Origin: Bradyrhizobium sp. LTSP849
Lineage (GTDB): Bacteria; Pseudomonadota; Alphaproteobacteria; Rhizobiales; Xanthobacteraceae
Length of the DNA: 64,000 bases
NCBI RefSeq assembly: GCF_000938255.1
Contig: NZ_JYMR01000034.1
Coordinates: 62,001 to 126,000 of the forward strand
Direction of reading: 5' to 3'
The stretch's first letter is position 1; each line of letters begins with the position of its first letter. Positions 42,506 through 51,069 of this stretch are shown here, piece after piece. The notes under the pieces were generated by a model that was not told the origin of the DNA, ran no database searches, and saw nothing but the letters and a program-made list of their open reading frames with translations. The translations under genes and the position numbers were made by a program.

Positions 42506-43812
42506 TGCTCATGTTGACCGATCGACGACCCATCCTGCTTGCCAACGCCCGCGTCGTCGATCCCTCGCGGGATTTCGACGGCCCCGGCGACGTCCTGATT
42601 GCGGACGGCATAATCCGCGAGACCCGCCGCGGCATCGGAGCTGCCGGCGTCCCCGAGGGCACCGACGTCGTCAACTGCTCCGGCAAGATCGTGGCACCCG
42701 GCCTGATCGACATGCGCGCCTTTGTCGGCGAGCCCGGCTTCAGCCACCGCGAAACCTTTGCGTCCGCGAGCCAGGCGGCTGCGACCGGCGGCGTCACCAC
42801 CATCATCTGCCAGCCCGACACCTCGCCGGTCATCGACAATTCGGCGACCGTCGATTTCGTGATGCGCCGCGCCCGCGACACCGCAATCGTCAACATCCAG
42901 CCGATGGCGGCGCTCACCAAAGGGATGCACGGCGAGGAGATGACCGAGTTCGGCCTGCTCAAGGCCGCCGGCGCAATCGCCTTCAGCGACAGCGACAAAA
43001 GCGTGACCAATGCGCAGGTGATGCGCCGCGCGCTGACCTACGCGCGCGATTTCGACGCGCTGATCGTGCACTACACCGAGGATCCCGATCTCGTCGGCGA
43101 AGGCGTGATGAACGAGGGCGAGTTCGCGAGCCGGCTCGGCCTGATGGGCATCCCGAACGCGGCGGAGGCCGTGATGCTCGAGCGCGACATGCGCCTGGTC
43201 GCGCTCACCGGCGGGCGCTATCACGCGGCTTCGCTGACCTGCATCGACTCGCTCGAAATCCTCAAACGCGCCCGTGACGCCGGCCTCGCCGTGACCGCCT
43301 CGGCCTCGATCAACCATCTTGCGCTGAACGAGAACGATATCGGGCCCTACCGCTCGTTCCTGAAGCTGTCGCCCCCGCTGCGCACCGAGGACGACCGCCG
43401 CGCGCTGGTCGCAGCCGTGGCCTCCGGCCTCATCGACGTCATCATGTCCGACCACAATCCGCAGGACGTCGAGGTCAAGCGCCTGCCGTTCGCGGAAGCC
43501 GCACCCGGCGCCATTGGGCTTGAGACCATGCTGCCGGCGGGCCTGCGGCTGGTCCATAATGACGAGCTGGACCTCAAGACGCTGATCCGGGCGATGTCGA
43601 CCCGGCCAGCCGAGATTCTAGGCCTGCCCGGCGGAACCCTGCGCACCGGCGCACCGGCGGACGTTATCGTGATCGATCCCGATGTCCCCTGGGTGGTCGA
43701 TCCCGCCGATCTCAAATCGCCCAGCAAGAACACGCCATTCGACGAAGCCCGCTTTACAGGCCGCGTGGTCCGGACCATCGTTGGCGGACGGACGGTTTTT
43801 GAGCATGTCTGA
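42505..43812 (+). CDS. pyrC': Dihydroorotase-like protein lacking the HxH metal motif (PyrC', pseudo-DHOase)
   Basis: A 435-residue amidohydrolase-fold protein following pyrB with overlapping stop and start (TGATG). Active dihydroorotases have DxHxHxREPG; here residues 69-78 read DMRAFVGEPG, so both metal-binding histidines are gone. Other parts remain, for example SDHNPQ and KLSPPLRTEDDRRAL, and YTED. In Pseudomonas-type class A complexes such inactive PyrC' subunits are needed to assemble PyrB. The same structural role is inferred here, which implies that a catalytic pyrC lies elsewhere. GTG 42502 is an alternative start. Confidence 0.88.
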   Translation: MLMLTDRRPILLANARVVDPSRDFDGPGDVLIADGIIRETRRGIGAAGVPEGTDVVNCSGKIVAPGLIDMRAFVGEPGFSHRETFASASQAAATGGVTTIICQPDTSPVIDNSATVDFVMRRARDTAIVNIQPMAALTKGMHGEEMTEFGLLKAAGAIAFSDSDKSVTNAQVMRRALTYARDFDALIVHYTEDPDLVGEGVMNEGEFASRLGLMGIPNAAEAVMLERDMRLVALTGGRYHAASLTCIDSLEILKRARDAGLAVTASASINHLALNENDIGPYRSFLKLSPPLRTEDDRRALVAAVASGLIDVIMSDHNPQDVEVKRLPFAEAAPGAIGLETMLPAGLRLVHNDELDLKTLIRAMSTRPAEILGLPGGTLRTGAPADVIVIDPDVPWVVDPADLKSPSKNTPFDEARFTGRVVRTIVGGRTVFEHV

Positions 43813-43913
43813 GATGCCGTATTTTGGCGATGCGGGCCGCGTCTCACGTCGCCGCCGTAACACGTCAGGACCAGATCATGGGCGCTGGCTATGTCGGACA
43901 TGGAGACACCCCC

Positions 43914-44510
43914 ATGGGGCTTGAAGCATTCCTGCCGGTGGCCTTCATCATCGGCTACCTCCTCGGCTCGATTCCGTTCGGGCTGATCCTGACCAAACTC
44001 GCCGGCACGCAGGACCTGCGCTCGATCGGCTCCGGCAGTATCGGCGCCACCAACGTCCTGCGCACGGGACACAAGGGCCTTGCCGCAGCAACCCTTCTGT
44101 TCGACGCGCTCAAGGGCACTGCGGCGGTGGTGATCGCCGGCTACATCGCAGGCCCGAATGCCGCGATGGTGGCCGGGCTCGGCGCCTTCCTCGGCCATCT
44201 CTTCCCGGTCTGGCTCAAGTTCAAAGGCGGCAAGGGCGTCGCCGTCTATATCGGCATCCTGCTTGGGCTGTTCTGGCCGGCCGCCGTCGTTTTCTGTGTG
44301 CTCTGGTTAGCTACCGCCTTCACCACCCGCTATTCCTCGCTCTCGGCGCTGGTGGCGTCCTTCATCACCCCAATCTTCCTGTGGTGGTTCGGCCATCTCG
44401 CATTGTCTGCGCTGGCCGTGGTGCTGACGCTGCTGCTGTTCTACGCCCATCGCGAGAACATCAAACGGCTGCAATCGGGCAAGGAAAGCCGGATCGGCGA
44501 GAAGGCCTAG
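43914..44510 (+). CDS. plsY: Acyl-phosphate:glycerol-3-phosphate acyltransferase
   Basis: PlsY transfers an acyl group from acyl phosphate to glycerol-3-phosphate in the first step of phospholipid synthesis at the inner membrane. The 198-residue protein has about five membrane segments and the three cytoplasmic motifs: GSIPFGLILTKLAG near residue 18, GSGSIGATNVLRTGHKG, and FKGGKGVA. ATG 43914 follows GGAG at eight bases and gives the expected length; an in-frame upstream extension is not family-like. It is preceded by the PyrC' gene after 101 bases. Confidence 0.95.
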   Translation: MGLEAFLPVAFIIGYLLGSIPFGLILTKLAGTQDLRSIGSGSIGATNVLRTGHKGLAAATLLFDALKGTAAVVIAGYIAGPNAAMVAGLGAFLGHLFPVWLKFKGGKGVAVYIGILLGLFWPAAVVFCVLWLATAFTTRYSSLSALVASFITPIFLWWFGHLALSALAVVLTLLLFYAHRENIKRLQSGKESRIGEKA

Positions 44511-44561
44511 AGCGTTTTCGAGCGAAGTGGATACCGGTTCGCGTCAAGAAAACGCGTCAAA
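44511..44561 (+). repeat. 51-bp dispersed palindromic repeat, copy 2
   Basis: AGCGTTTTCGAGCGAAGTGG begins directly after the plsY stop codon and ends GAAAACGCGTCAAA. It matches the copy at 33746-33796 (opposite orientation) at 48 of 51 positions. Because it begins within one base of the stop, its hairpin may lie in the plsY mRNA 3' end and act in termination or stabilisation. Confidence 0.86.
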
Positions 44562-44721
44562 ACAAAATCTAAGACCGGAAAAAGTACGGATACCGCCGCG
44601 CCTCCTCCGCATTATATGCCAATTCCTGTTCGCAACTCTGGGCCGAATCACGGTTGTATTGGCGAACGGGTTCCATGCCTGTCATCCTGACAGAGGAAAT
44701 GGCGTTACGCGGTAGCTCAGA

Positions 44722-45930
44722 ATGAGCGAGAAGATTATCGGCACGCATGATGAGGGTGGCTTGCAGGGCACTGCAGCAAGCCGGCTGCTCTCGATGACCA
44801 ATATCTGGTCCGATGCGCCCTCGCCCCCTCCTGCGCCAAAGCCCGCCGCCGTTTCATCGCCGGCTCCGCCACCTGCTCCTGTTGCGCCAGTTGCTCATGC
44901 TGTCGAGCCTGTAGCTGTCGCCACGCCGGTCATGCCAACGCGGACCGCGCCCTCAACACAATGGCCGCCCCGAAAATTGTCGCTGGCCTTGCAGGGTGGC
45001 GGCACCTTTGCCGCCTTCACCTGGGGCGTGCTGGAGCGGCTGCTGGAAGAGCCGTCGATCGAGATCGACACGATCAGCGGCGCCAGCGCCGGCGCCATCA
45101 ACGCGCTGCTGCTCGCCAGCGGTTTTGCCGAGGGCGGGCGCGAGGGCGCCCGCGCGCGGCTGAACCGGTTCTGGGTCCGGCTCATGCACGAGGCCTCGTT
45201 CCGCTCGCTGATGCTGGTCGGCGGCTTCTCGCCGGCGGGAAGCTCGGTCGCGTTCGGGCCGACGCTGCGCTCCGGTCAGTTCGATCCGTTCGATCTCGAC
45301 CCGCTGCGGCTGGCGCTGTCGCGCGACATCAATTTTGCGGCGCTGCGCGATGCGAGGTGCCCAAAGCTTCAGATCGCGGCGACGCGGATTCGTGACGGGC
45401 AGCAGCAGATCTTTCGCAATGACGCGATCAATGCTGACGTCGCGCTCGCCTCGACCTGTCCGCCTCTGGTTCACTGTGCCGTCGAGATCGAGGGCGAGGC
45501 CTATTGGGATGGCGGCTACGGCGGCAATCCACCGCTCGTGAAACTGGTGCAGGAAACTGCGGCGACGGACGTACTGCTCGTTCAAGTCACCCCGTCCCGA
45601 GACAATTATGTGCCGATCACGCTCGCCGCGATCGACCGTCGGCTCGACCAGATCGCGGCGAATGCCGCCCTCAATGCCGAGATCGCAGCGCTGGAATGGG
45701 CGCGATCGCACGCAGCGCCTTCGCTGCGGCTGTTCAGGATCGCTGCGGAAGACTCGATCGAGGGCCTGGCGCAGCGCTCATCGACCGACCTCGGCCGCGG
45801 CTTCATCCGCCTCTTGCATCGGAGCGGCCGCCAGGCCGCCGAGCGCTGGCTCGGGCAAGGTTCGAACGCCGCCGTTGCGCGGCCGACGCCAGGTCAGCGC
45901 ATTGTCTCTGCCGAACCCGCGCTAGCCTGA
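44722..45930 (+). CDS. Patatin-like phospholipase
   Basis: The 402-residue product starts with about 80 residues of Pro/Ala/Val-rich sequence (PAPPPAPVAPVA), which looks disordered, then the patatin core: LSLALQGGGTFAAFTWGVLE with the oxyanion hole, ISGASAGAINALL with nucleophile S122 in GASAG, and YWDGGYGGNPPL with the catalytic aspartate. It has no signal peptide, in contrast to the patatin lipoprotein at 29151-30533. The short PHB-depolymerase-like or phospholipase role cannot be separated by sequence. Its end overlaps the convergent amidase gene by nine bases. Confidence 0.9.
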   Translation: MSEKIIGTHDEGGLQGTAASRLLSMTNIWSDAPSPPPAPKPAAVSSPAPPPAPVAPVAHAVEPVAVATPVMPTRTAPSTQWPPRKLSLALQGGGTFAAFTWGVLERLLEEPSIEIDTISGASAGAINALLLASGFAEGGREGARARLNRFWVRLMHEASFRSLMLVGGFSPAGSSVAFGPTLRSGQFDPFDLDPLRLALSRDINFAALRDARCPKLQIAATRIRDGQQQIFRNDAINADVALASTCPPLVHCAVEIEGEAYWDGGYGGNPPLVKLVQETAATDVLLVQVTPSRDNYVPITLAAIDRRLDQIAANAALNAEIAALEWARSHAAPSLRLFRIAAEDSIEGLAQRSSTDLGRGFIRLLHRSGRQAAERWLGQGSNAAVARPTPGQRIVSAEPALA

Positions 45931-47166
45931 TTTCGCCAACGCATCCTCCAGGAACCACGCCGCTGCGAGTGCGCCGGGATCATTGCCGAAGCGCGCGATC
46001 ACCTGCACGCCGATCGGCAGTCCGCCGACCTTCAGCACTGGCACGTTGACGCAAGGATTGCCCATCAGCGTCCACAGCCGGTTGTAGCGGGGCGAGCCGG
46101 TCGAGGCCAGCTCCTTGGCTGGTGCTGTGCCCGGTGCGGAATAGGTCAGCAGCACGTCGAAACCCTCGAACATTTCAGCCAGCTCGCGGCGGCCACGACG
46201 GGCGATCCGACGTGCGTCGTCATATTCCTTCGGCGTCAGTCCGACGGTCTCATCGAGGCTGGCGCGCAGCATCGGCGCGATCTCGTCGTGACGCTCGGAA
46301 AACTCCCAGGCGAGCGCGCGATGCGCCTCAAAATCCTGGATGATCGGGTGGATGCGCCAGGCTTCCTTCACCGCCTCGGGCAGGTCGATGGTCCGGACGC
46401 TGGCGCCGGCACGCTCGGCGGCCTTGATCGCCGCCAGCAACCCCTCTTCCGCTGCCGGCTCCACGGCTTCCGCAAACTCCTGCCTGACCACGCCGATGCG
46501 CGGCGCCTTGGCCGCGACAATGCCGGAGAATTCGGTGCGGCCGGTCATCGCCAACAGTCCACGCGCGAGATCTTCGGCGCGGGCGCCGAACAGGCCGACC
46601 GTGTCGAGCGCCCATGAATAGCATTTGACGCCGATGGTCGGCAGCATGCGGAACGACGGCTTGATCGCAGCGGCGCCACAATAGGCTGCCGGCCGGATCA
46701 CCGAGCCGCCGGTCTGGGTGCCCAGCGCCAGCGGGATCATTCCGGCGCCGACCGCCGCCGCCGAGCCCGACGACGAGCCGCCCGGCGTGTGGCCAACATT
46801 GTGCGGATTGAGCGTCGGCGTCGGATCGCGCGAGGCAAACGCCGTGGTCGTGGTCTTGCCGATGATGGTGGCCCCCGCCCGCTTCAGCATCATCACGACC
46901 GGCGCATCGGCGCGCGGCTGCCAGCCCCGATAGATCTCCGAGCCCATCTCGGTCGGCATATTGGCGGTGTCGATGATGTCCTTGATGCCGACAGCGATGC
47001 CGCGCAGCGGCCCGGAGGCTTGTGCCTTGGCTGACTTGTCATGCCGGACGAAGGCGCGGACGTCCTTCTCCCTGGCCTCGATCGCCGCGTGCGATTGCGC
47101 GATGGCGTCCTCAGGCGAAAGCTCGCCCGCTTCGATGCGGCGCTGGAGGTCGGCAAGTGAGATCAT
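45922..47166 (-). CDS. Amidase-signature-family hydrolase
   Basis: A 414-residue amidase with the Ser-cisSer-Lys triad: AVGIKDIID with the lysine, HTPGGSSSGSAAAVGAGM with the cis-serine, and QTGGSVIRPAAYCGAAAIKP with the nucleophile. It resembles GatA in fold but lacks its tRNA-specific segments; GatA itself is at 32033-33508. Substrate is unknown; aliphatic or aryl amides are possible. No signal peptide. It is divergent from the substrate-binding-protein gene and its 3' end overlaps the patatin gene. Confidence 0.88.
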   Translation of the reverse strand: MISLADLQRRIEAGELSPEDAIAQSHAAIEAREKDVRAFVRHDKSAKAQASGPLRGIAVGIKDIIDTANMPTEMGSEIYRGWQPRADAPVVMMLKRAGATIIGKTTTTAFASRDPTPTLNPHNVGHTPGGSSSGSAAAVGAGMIPLALGTQTGGSVIRPAAYCGAAAIKPSFRMLPTIGVKCYSWALDTVGLFGARAEDLARGLLAMTGRTEFSGIVAAKAPRIGVVRQEFAEAVEPAAEEGLLAAIKAAERAGASVRTIDLPEAVKEAWRIHPIIQDFEAHRALAWEFSERHDEIAPMLRASLDETVGLTPKEYDDARRIARRGRRELAEMFEGFDVLLTYSAPGTAPAKELASTGSPRYNRLWTLMGNPCVNVPVLKVGGLPIGVQVIARFGNDPGALAAAWFLEDALAKSG

Positions 47167-47338
47167 GGCAAAACCCTTCTTATTGGCATCGCTTTTAGCA
47201 TTGCGAAGGAGCCACGCAAGCGCTGACGCGGTGTCGGCTTAGGCAGTGCGCGTTCTGATCCACCCGTTCGTTGACGTGGCTGGACCAGTGCCGAAAAATG
47301 CTTACTGTTCGCTAGAGGATGAGCGATTAAGCGCAGCT

Positions 47339-48310
47339 ATGAAACGACGCGGATTCATCACTTTGGCCGGTGGGGCGTTGGCGTGGGCAACCGCCGCACG
47401 CGCTCAGCAAGTGAAGCGCGTCTCGCGGATCGGCCTTTTCCTCCCCCCACCGCGAAATGCGGAGGTCGACGCGTTCCTCGTTGCGCTGCGCGGTCTCGGT
47501 TGGGTTGAGGGCGAGAACGTCCACGTTGAATATCGCGACGCCGATGGCGACGACAACCGGCTTCCGGCGCTGGCTGCTGAACTGGTCGCCCTCGGCGTCG
47601 ACGTTCTCGTGACAGCTACATTTCCCGGGGTTCTTGCCGCGCACCGTGCGACGACCACAATTCCAACCGTGATGATCGTCGGTCCCGATCTGGTATCCTT
47701 GGGCCTTGCAGCCAGCATGGCTCATCCCGGTGGCAACATTACCGGACAGACCTTTTTCCTCACGGAACTAGCTGCGAAGCGGTTGGAGGTTCTTGCGAGC
47801 ATAGCTCCCTCGATGACCCGCGCAGGGGTGCTCATGCAACGAGGCAACCCCCTGAACAACGGCACAATGAGTGCCATGACGAACGCCGCGTTGGCAATGA
47901 AGGTGGAGCTGCGACCGATCGAGGTTGACATCCCCGGCGACCTCGACAACGCGCTATCAATCGTCGGCTCCACCGCTATGGACGGTCTCGTGATCACGGA
48001 CGCCAATGCGTTTGTGACCAATTCGGCGTTGGTCGGGGCGATTGTCGAAAAGTGCCGCGTGCCATCGATTGCCGCACCCATCGTCGCGTCCCGGGGGGCC
48101 GCGCTGGTAGGGTACGGGGTGGACTTCACCTCTATGTTTCGCCGCGCCACTGTTTTCGTTGACAAGATATTGAAGGGCGCGAACCCGGCCGACATCCCCA
48201 TCGAGCAGCCAACCCAGTTCAGGACGGTCATCAACTTGAAGACCGCCAAGGCGCTCGGCCTCGAGATTCCGCAGTCGTTGCAGGTGCGCGCGGACGAGGT
48301 CATCGAGTAG
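47339..48310 (+). CDS. ABC-transporter substrate-binding protein (PF04392-type)
   Basis: The 323-residue product starts MKRRGFITLAGGALAWATAA, a twin-arginine-type signal (RRGFITL), followed by a two-lobe type-1 periplasmic-binding fold: RIGLFLPPPRNAEVDAFLVA, GLGWVEGENVHVEYRDADG, ALGVDVLVTA, MAHPGGNITG and AKALGLEIPQSLQVRADEVI. This ending is typical of a large family of unknown ligand that is much expanded in Bradyrhizobium. No permease or ATPase gene accompanies it, so it is an orphan receptor. GC content is slightly lower than in dprA. ATG 47339 is set by the signal. Confidence 0.88.
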   Translation: MKRRGFITLAGGALAWATAARAQQVKRVSRIGLFLPPPRNAEVDAFLVALRGLGWVEGENVHVEYRDADGDDNRLPALAAELVALGVDVLVTATFPGVLAAHRATTTIPTVMIVGPDLVSLGLAASMAHPGGNITGQTFFLTELAAKRLEVLASIAPSMTRAGVLMQRGNPLNNGTMSAMTNAALAMKVELRPIEVDIPGDLDNALSIVGSTAMDGLVITDANAFVTNSALVGAIVEKCRVPSIAAPIVASRGAALVGYGVDFTSMFRRATVFVDKILKGANPADIPIEQPTQFRTVINLKTAKALGLEIPQSLQVRADEVIE

Positions 48311-48418
48311 GAGTGCCGACTTCTCCTCCTCGGTCCATGATTGCGGCGATAGAAACAAACACACCCCCTGTTGCCCACTCCCTCAGGTTGTTCCATTCTG
48401 CTCCCACAAGGAGACACC

Positions 48419-49537
48419 GTGGACGCCATCAATCCGAGCGTGGAGCTGACCGAGACTGAGCGGATCGACCGTTTGCGGCTGATCCGCTCCGACAATGTCG
48501 GGCCGCGCACCTTCCGTTCGCTGGTCGATCATTTCGGCACCGCGCGCGCGGCGCTGGAGCGGCTGCCTGATCTGGCGCGTCGGGGTGGCGCCGCGCGATC
48601 GGGGCGTATCTGTAGCGCTGACGAGGCGAAGGCCGAGCTCGCCGCGAGCCGCAAGTTCGGCATCGCCTGGCTCGCACCCGGCGAGGACGGCTATCCGGCA
48701 CGGCTGGCAACGCTCGACGACGCGCCGCCGCTGCTTGCCGTGCGCGGCGACAACGCGACCTTGATGCGGCCGATGATCGCCATCGTCGGCTCGCGCAATG
48801 CTTCCGGCGCCGGACTGAAGTTCGCAGGCTTGCTCGCCCGCGAGCTCGGCGAGGCCGGTTTTGTCATCATCTCGGGACTTGCGCGTGGCGTTGACCAGGC
48901 CGCGCATCGTGCGAGCGTCGAGAGCGGCACGATCGCCGTGCTCGCCGGCGGGCATGACTGCATCTATCCGCCCGAGCACGGCGATCTGCTCACAGCGATC
49001 CTCGACCGCGGTGGCGCTGCGATCTCCGAGATGCCGCTCGGCCATGAACCGCGCGCCCGCGATTTCCCCCGCCGCAACCGGCTGATCTCGGGCGCCTCGC
49101 TCGGCGTGGTCGTGGTGGAGGCCGCGCACCGCTCGGGCTCGCTGATCACCGCACGCATGGCTGCCGAACAGGGCCGCGAAGTGTTCGCCGTCCCCGGCTC
49201 GCCGCTCGATCCGCGCGCCGCCGGTACCAACGATTTGATCAAGCAGGGCGCGACACTCGTCACCGAAGCTGCCGACATCATCAACGCGGTCGCACCGATC
49301 ATGGAGCGCCCGGCGATGCGCACCGCAGGCGAGCCCGACAGCGAGCCGTTCGAGAGCGATCCGCAAGGGCACGACCGCGGCCAGATCACCGGCCTGCTCG
49401 GCCCTGCCCCGATCTCGATCGACGATCTCGTGCGGATGTCCGGCGCCTCGCCCGCAATCGTGCGCACGGTGCTGCTGGAGCTCGAGCTCGCCGGCCGGCT
49501 CGAACGCCATGGCGGCGGACTGGTTTCTCTACTTTAG
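48419..49537 (+). CDS. dprA: DNA-processing protein DprA
   Basis: DprA binds incoming single-stranded DNA during transformation and loads RecA. The 372-residue protein has an N-terminal helical region (LTETERIDRLRLIRSDNVGP), the Rossmann core with IAIVGSRNASGAGLKFAG, ISGLARGVDQAAHRAS, VLAGGHDCIYPPEH and FPRRNRLISGASLG, and a C-terminal winged-helix DML1 domain. GTG 48419 follows AAGGAG at six bases, better than any upstream ATG. In related genomes dprA lies between plsY and topA; here both junctions have extra genes. Confidence 0.93.
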   Translation: MDAINPSVELTETERIDRLRLIRSDNVGPRTFRSLVDHFGTARAALERLPDLARRGGAARSGRICSADEAKAELAASRKFGIAWLAPGEDGYPARLATLDDAPPLLAVRGDNATLMRPMIAIVGSRNASGAGLKFAGLLARELGEAGFVIISGLARGVDQAAHRASVESGTIAVLAGGHDCIYPPEHGDLLTAILDRGGAAISEMPLGHEPRARDFPRRNRLISGASLGVVVVEAAHRSGSLITARMAAEQGREVFAVPGSPLDPRAAGTNDLIKQGATLVTEAADIINAVAPIMERPAMRTAGEPDSEPFESDPQGHDRGQITGLLGPAPISIDDLVRMSGASPAIVRTVLLELELAGRLERHGGGLVSLL

Positions 49538-49948
49538 CCCGTCGTTGCGCTTGTCGAACCGCGTCCGCGCGCCCTCGATCTCCGGCAGATGCGCAAACGC
49601 CCATTTGCCAAGCGCCTGCACGGGATCGGCGAGCCCGCGACCGAGTTCGGTCAATTCATAATCGACCCGCGGCGGAATGGTCGGAAACACCGTCCGTGTC
49701 ACCAGCCCGTCCCGCTCGAGCCCGCGCAGGGTCAGGGTCAGCATTCGCTGCGAGATGCCGTCGATGATGCGCTTGAGCTCGTTGAAGCGCTTCGGTCCGT
49801 CGCCAAGCGTCATGATGACGAACACGCTCCATTTATCCCCGACGCGCGAGAGCACCGAGGCGACGCCGCGACAGCCGGCGTGGTTGGGATCCGGCCGCGT
49901 CGGAGGGGCAGGCAAATCGATGTGTGCAGGTTTCAATAATGTGCTCAT
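49529..49948 (-). CDS. HxlR-family (MarR-fold) regulator, divergent from azoR
   Basis: A 139-residue winged-helix regulator: VASVLSRVGDKWSVFVIMTL, then RFNELKRIIDGISQRMLTLTL and LVTRTVFPTIPPRVDYELTELG, the full HxlR signature. A single cysteine, C26 in HAGCRG, lies just before the first helix, the position used for quinone or thiol sensing in YodB-type members. ATG 49948 is chosen; an upstream ATG at 50020 would overlap the azoR leader. It is divergent from the azoreductase gene by 83 bases and its 3' end overlaps dprA by nine bases. Repression of azoR, relieved by electrophiles, is inferred. Confidence 0.87.
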   Translation of the reverse strand: MSTLLKPAHIDLPAPPTRPDPNHAGCRGVASVLSRVGDKWSVFVIMTLGDGPKRFNELKRIIDGISQRMLTLTLRGLERDGLVTRTVFPTIPPRVDYELTELGRGLADPVQALGKWAFAHLPEIEGARTRFDKRNDGLK

Positions 49949-50031
49949 GGCCCAAAAATGTGCGTTCTTGCGGAGATTTCGACAGTCACTCATGTAGCTC
50001 TGGTTACAAACATATACCATGGGTGATCCAA

Positions 50032-50640
50032 ATGAAACTCCTCCATATCGACTCCAGCGTGCTCGGCCCCCACTCCGTCAGCCGGCAGGTTTCCGCCGCC
50101 ATCGTCGACCGGCTACGTCAGTCAACGCCGTCGCTCGAAATCGTCTATCGCGACCTGACCCAGACCCCGCTTGCCCACCTCTCCGGATCGCACCTCGCGG
50201 CTGCGCAGGGCGCGCCAGCGCCCGCGGAACTTGGACCCGATCTCGCCGCAAGCGCGGCTGTTCTGAATGAGTTCCTCGATGCCGACATCGTCGTGATCGG
50301 CGCCCCCATGTACAATTTCACGCTTCCGAGCCAGCTCAAGGCGTGGATCGACCGCGTCCTCGTGGCAGGGAAAACGTTCAAGTACGACGCGAATGGCCCG
50401 CAGGGTCTTGCCGGTGGCAAGCGCGTGATCGTGGCCATCTCGCGCGGCGGCTATTATGGCGCGGGCACGCCTGCTGCGATCGGCGAGCATCTCGAAACGT
50501 ATTTGCGCTGGGTGTTCGGCTTCATCGGCGTCACCAACCCCGAATTCATCTTCGCCGACGGCATCCAGGTTGGCCCGGACCATCGCGAAAAATCGCTCGC
50601 GAACGCGCTCCAGGCGGCAACGAGCCTGCGCGCGGCCTGA
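50032..50640 (+). CDS. azoR: FMN-dependent NADH-azoreductase
   Basis: AzoR is a flavodoxin-fold quinone and azo reductase that uses NADH. The 202-residue product has LLHIDSSVLGPHSVSRQVSA with the FMN phosphate loop, IVVIGAPMYNFTLPSQLKAWID with the MYNF box contacting the flavin and VAISRGGYYGAG. ATG 50032 is set by homology. It is divergent from an HxlR regulator, the same layout as yodB-azoR1 in Bacillus subtilis, and presumably detoxifies quinones such as plant phenolic products in soil. Confidence 0.93.
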   Translation: MKLLHIDSSVLGPHSVSRQVSAAIVDRLRQSTPSLEIVYRDLTQTPLAHLSGSHLAAAQGAPAPAELGPDLAASAAVLNEFLDADIVVIGAPMYNFTLPSQLKAWIDRVLVAGKTFKYDANGPQGLAGGKRVIVAISRGGYYGAGTPAAIGEHLETYLRWVFGFIGVTNPEFIFADGIQVGPDHREKSLANALQAATSLRAA

Positions 50641-50713
50641 GGCCACGCCGACACCATCAGCCGCCGTAAGATTGCCTGCGGCGGCTGATCAAACGGGCGG
50701 ACGTTCGGTGAAG

Positions 50714-50896
50714 CTAAAACCAGGCGCCCTGCACGCCCAGGATGACGGCAACGAGCGAAATGAACAAGCCGATGCCGGAGAACAGCGCGACCCCAATGAA
50801 CTCTGACGTGTCGGAACGCTTCGCAGGTATGGCGGATTTTTCGGTGTAAATACGCGGTGCTGAAATCGGAGAAAAAATGCGTGCTGCCTTTGGCAT
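50714..50896 (-). CDS. Small single-pass membrane protein
   Basis: The 60-residue product has a polar N-terminal half (PKAARIFSPISAPRIYTEKS) and one membrane segment, FIGVALFSGIGLFISLVAVI, near the C-terminus. ATG 50896 follows AAGGGAAC at a good distance. An upstream in-frame ATG at 50980 lacks a ribosome-binding site. I do not recognise a named family. It stands alone between azoR and the short-chain dehydrogenase. Confidence 0.62.
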   Translation of the reverse strand: MPKAARIFSPISAPRIYTEKSAIPAKRSDTSEFIGVALFSGIGLFISLVAVILGVQGAWF

Positions 50897-51069
50897 AACG
50901 GGTTCCCTTGAATGGGTCTTTTGACCCCGGCCTGTAAAAAGGTCTTGGCAGCACGCACGAAGGTTCAACGCATCACGCAAGCTTCAGAAAATACATCTGG
51001 CGAGATGTGGGAACCGGCCGGCGCAACCGCTTGGCATGCGCCGACCGATTCAATTTGCATCTGAATTGA

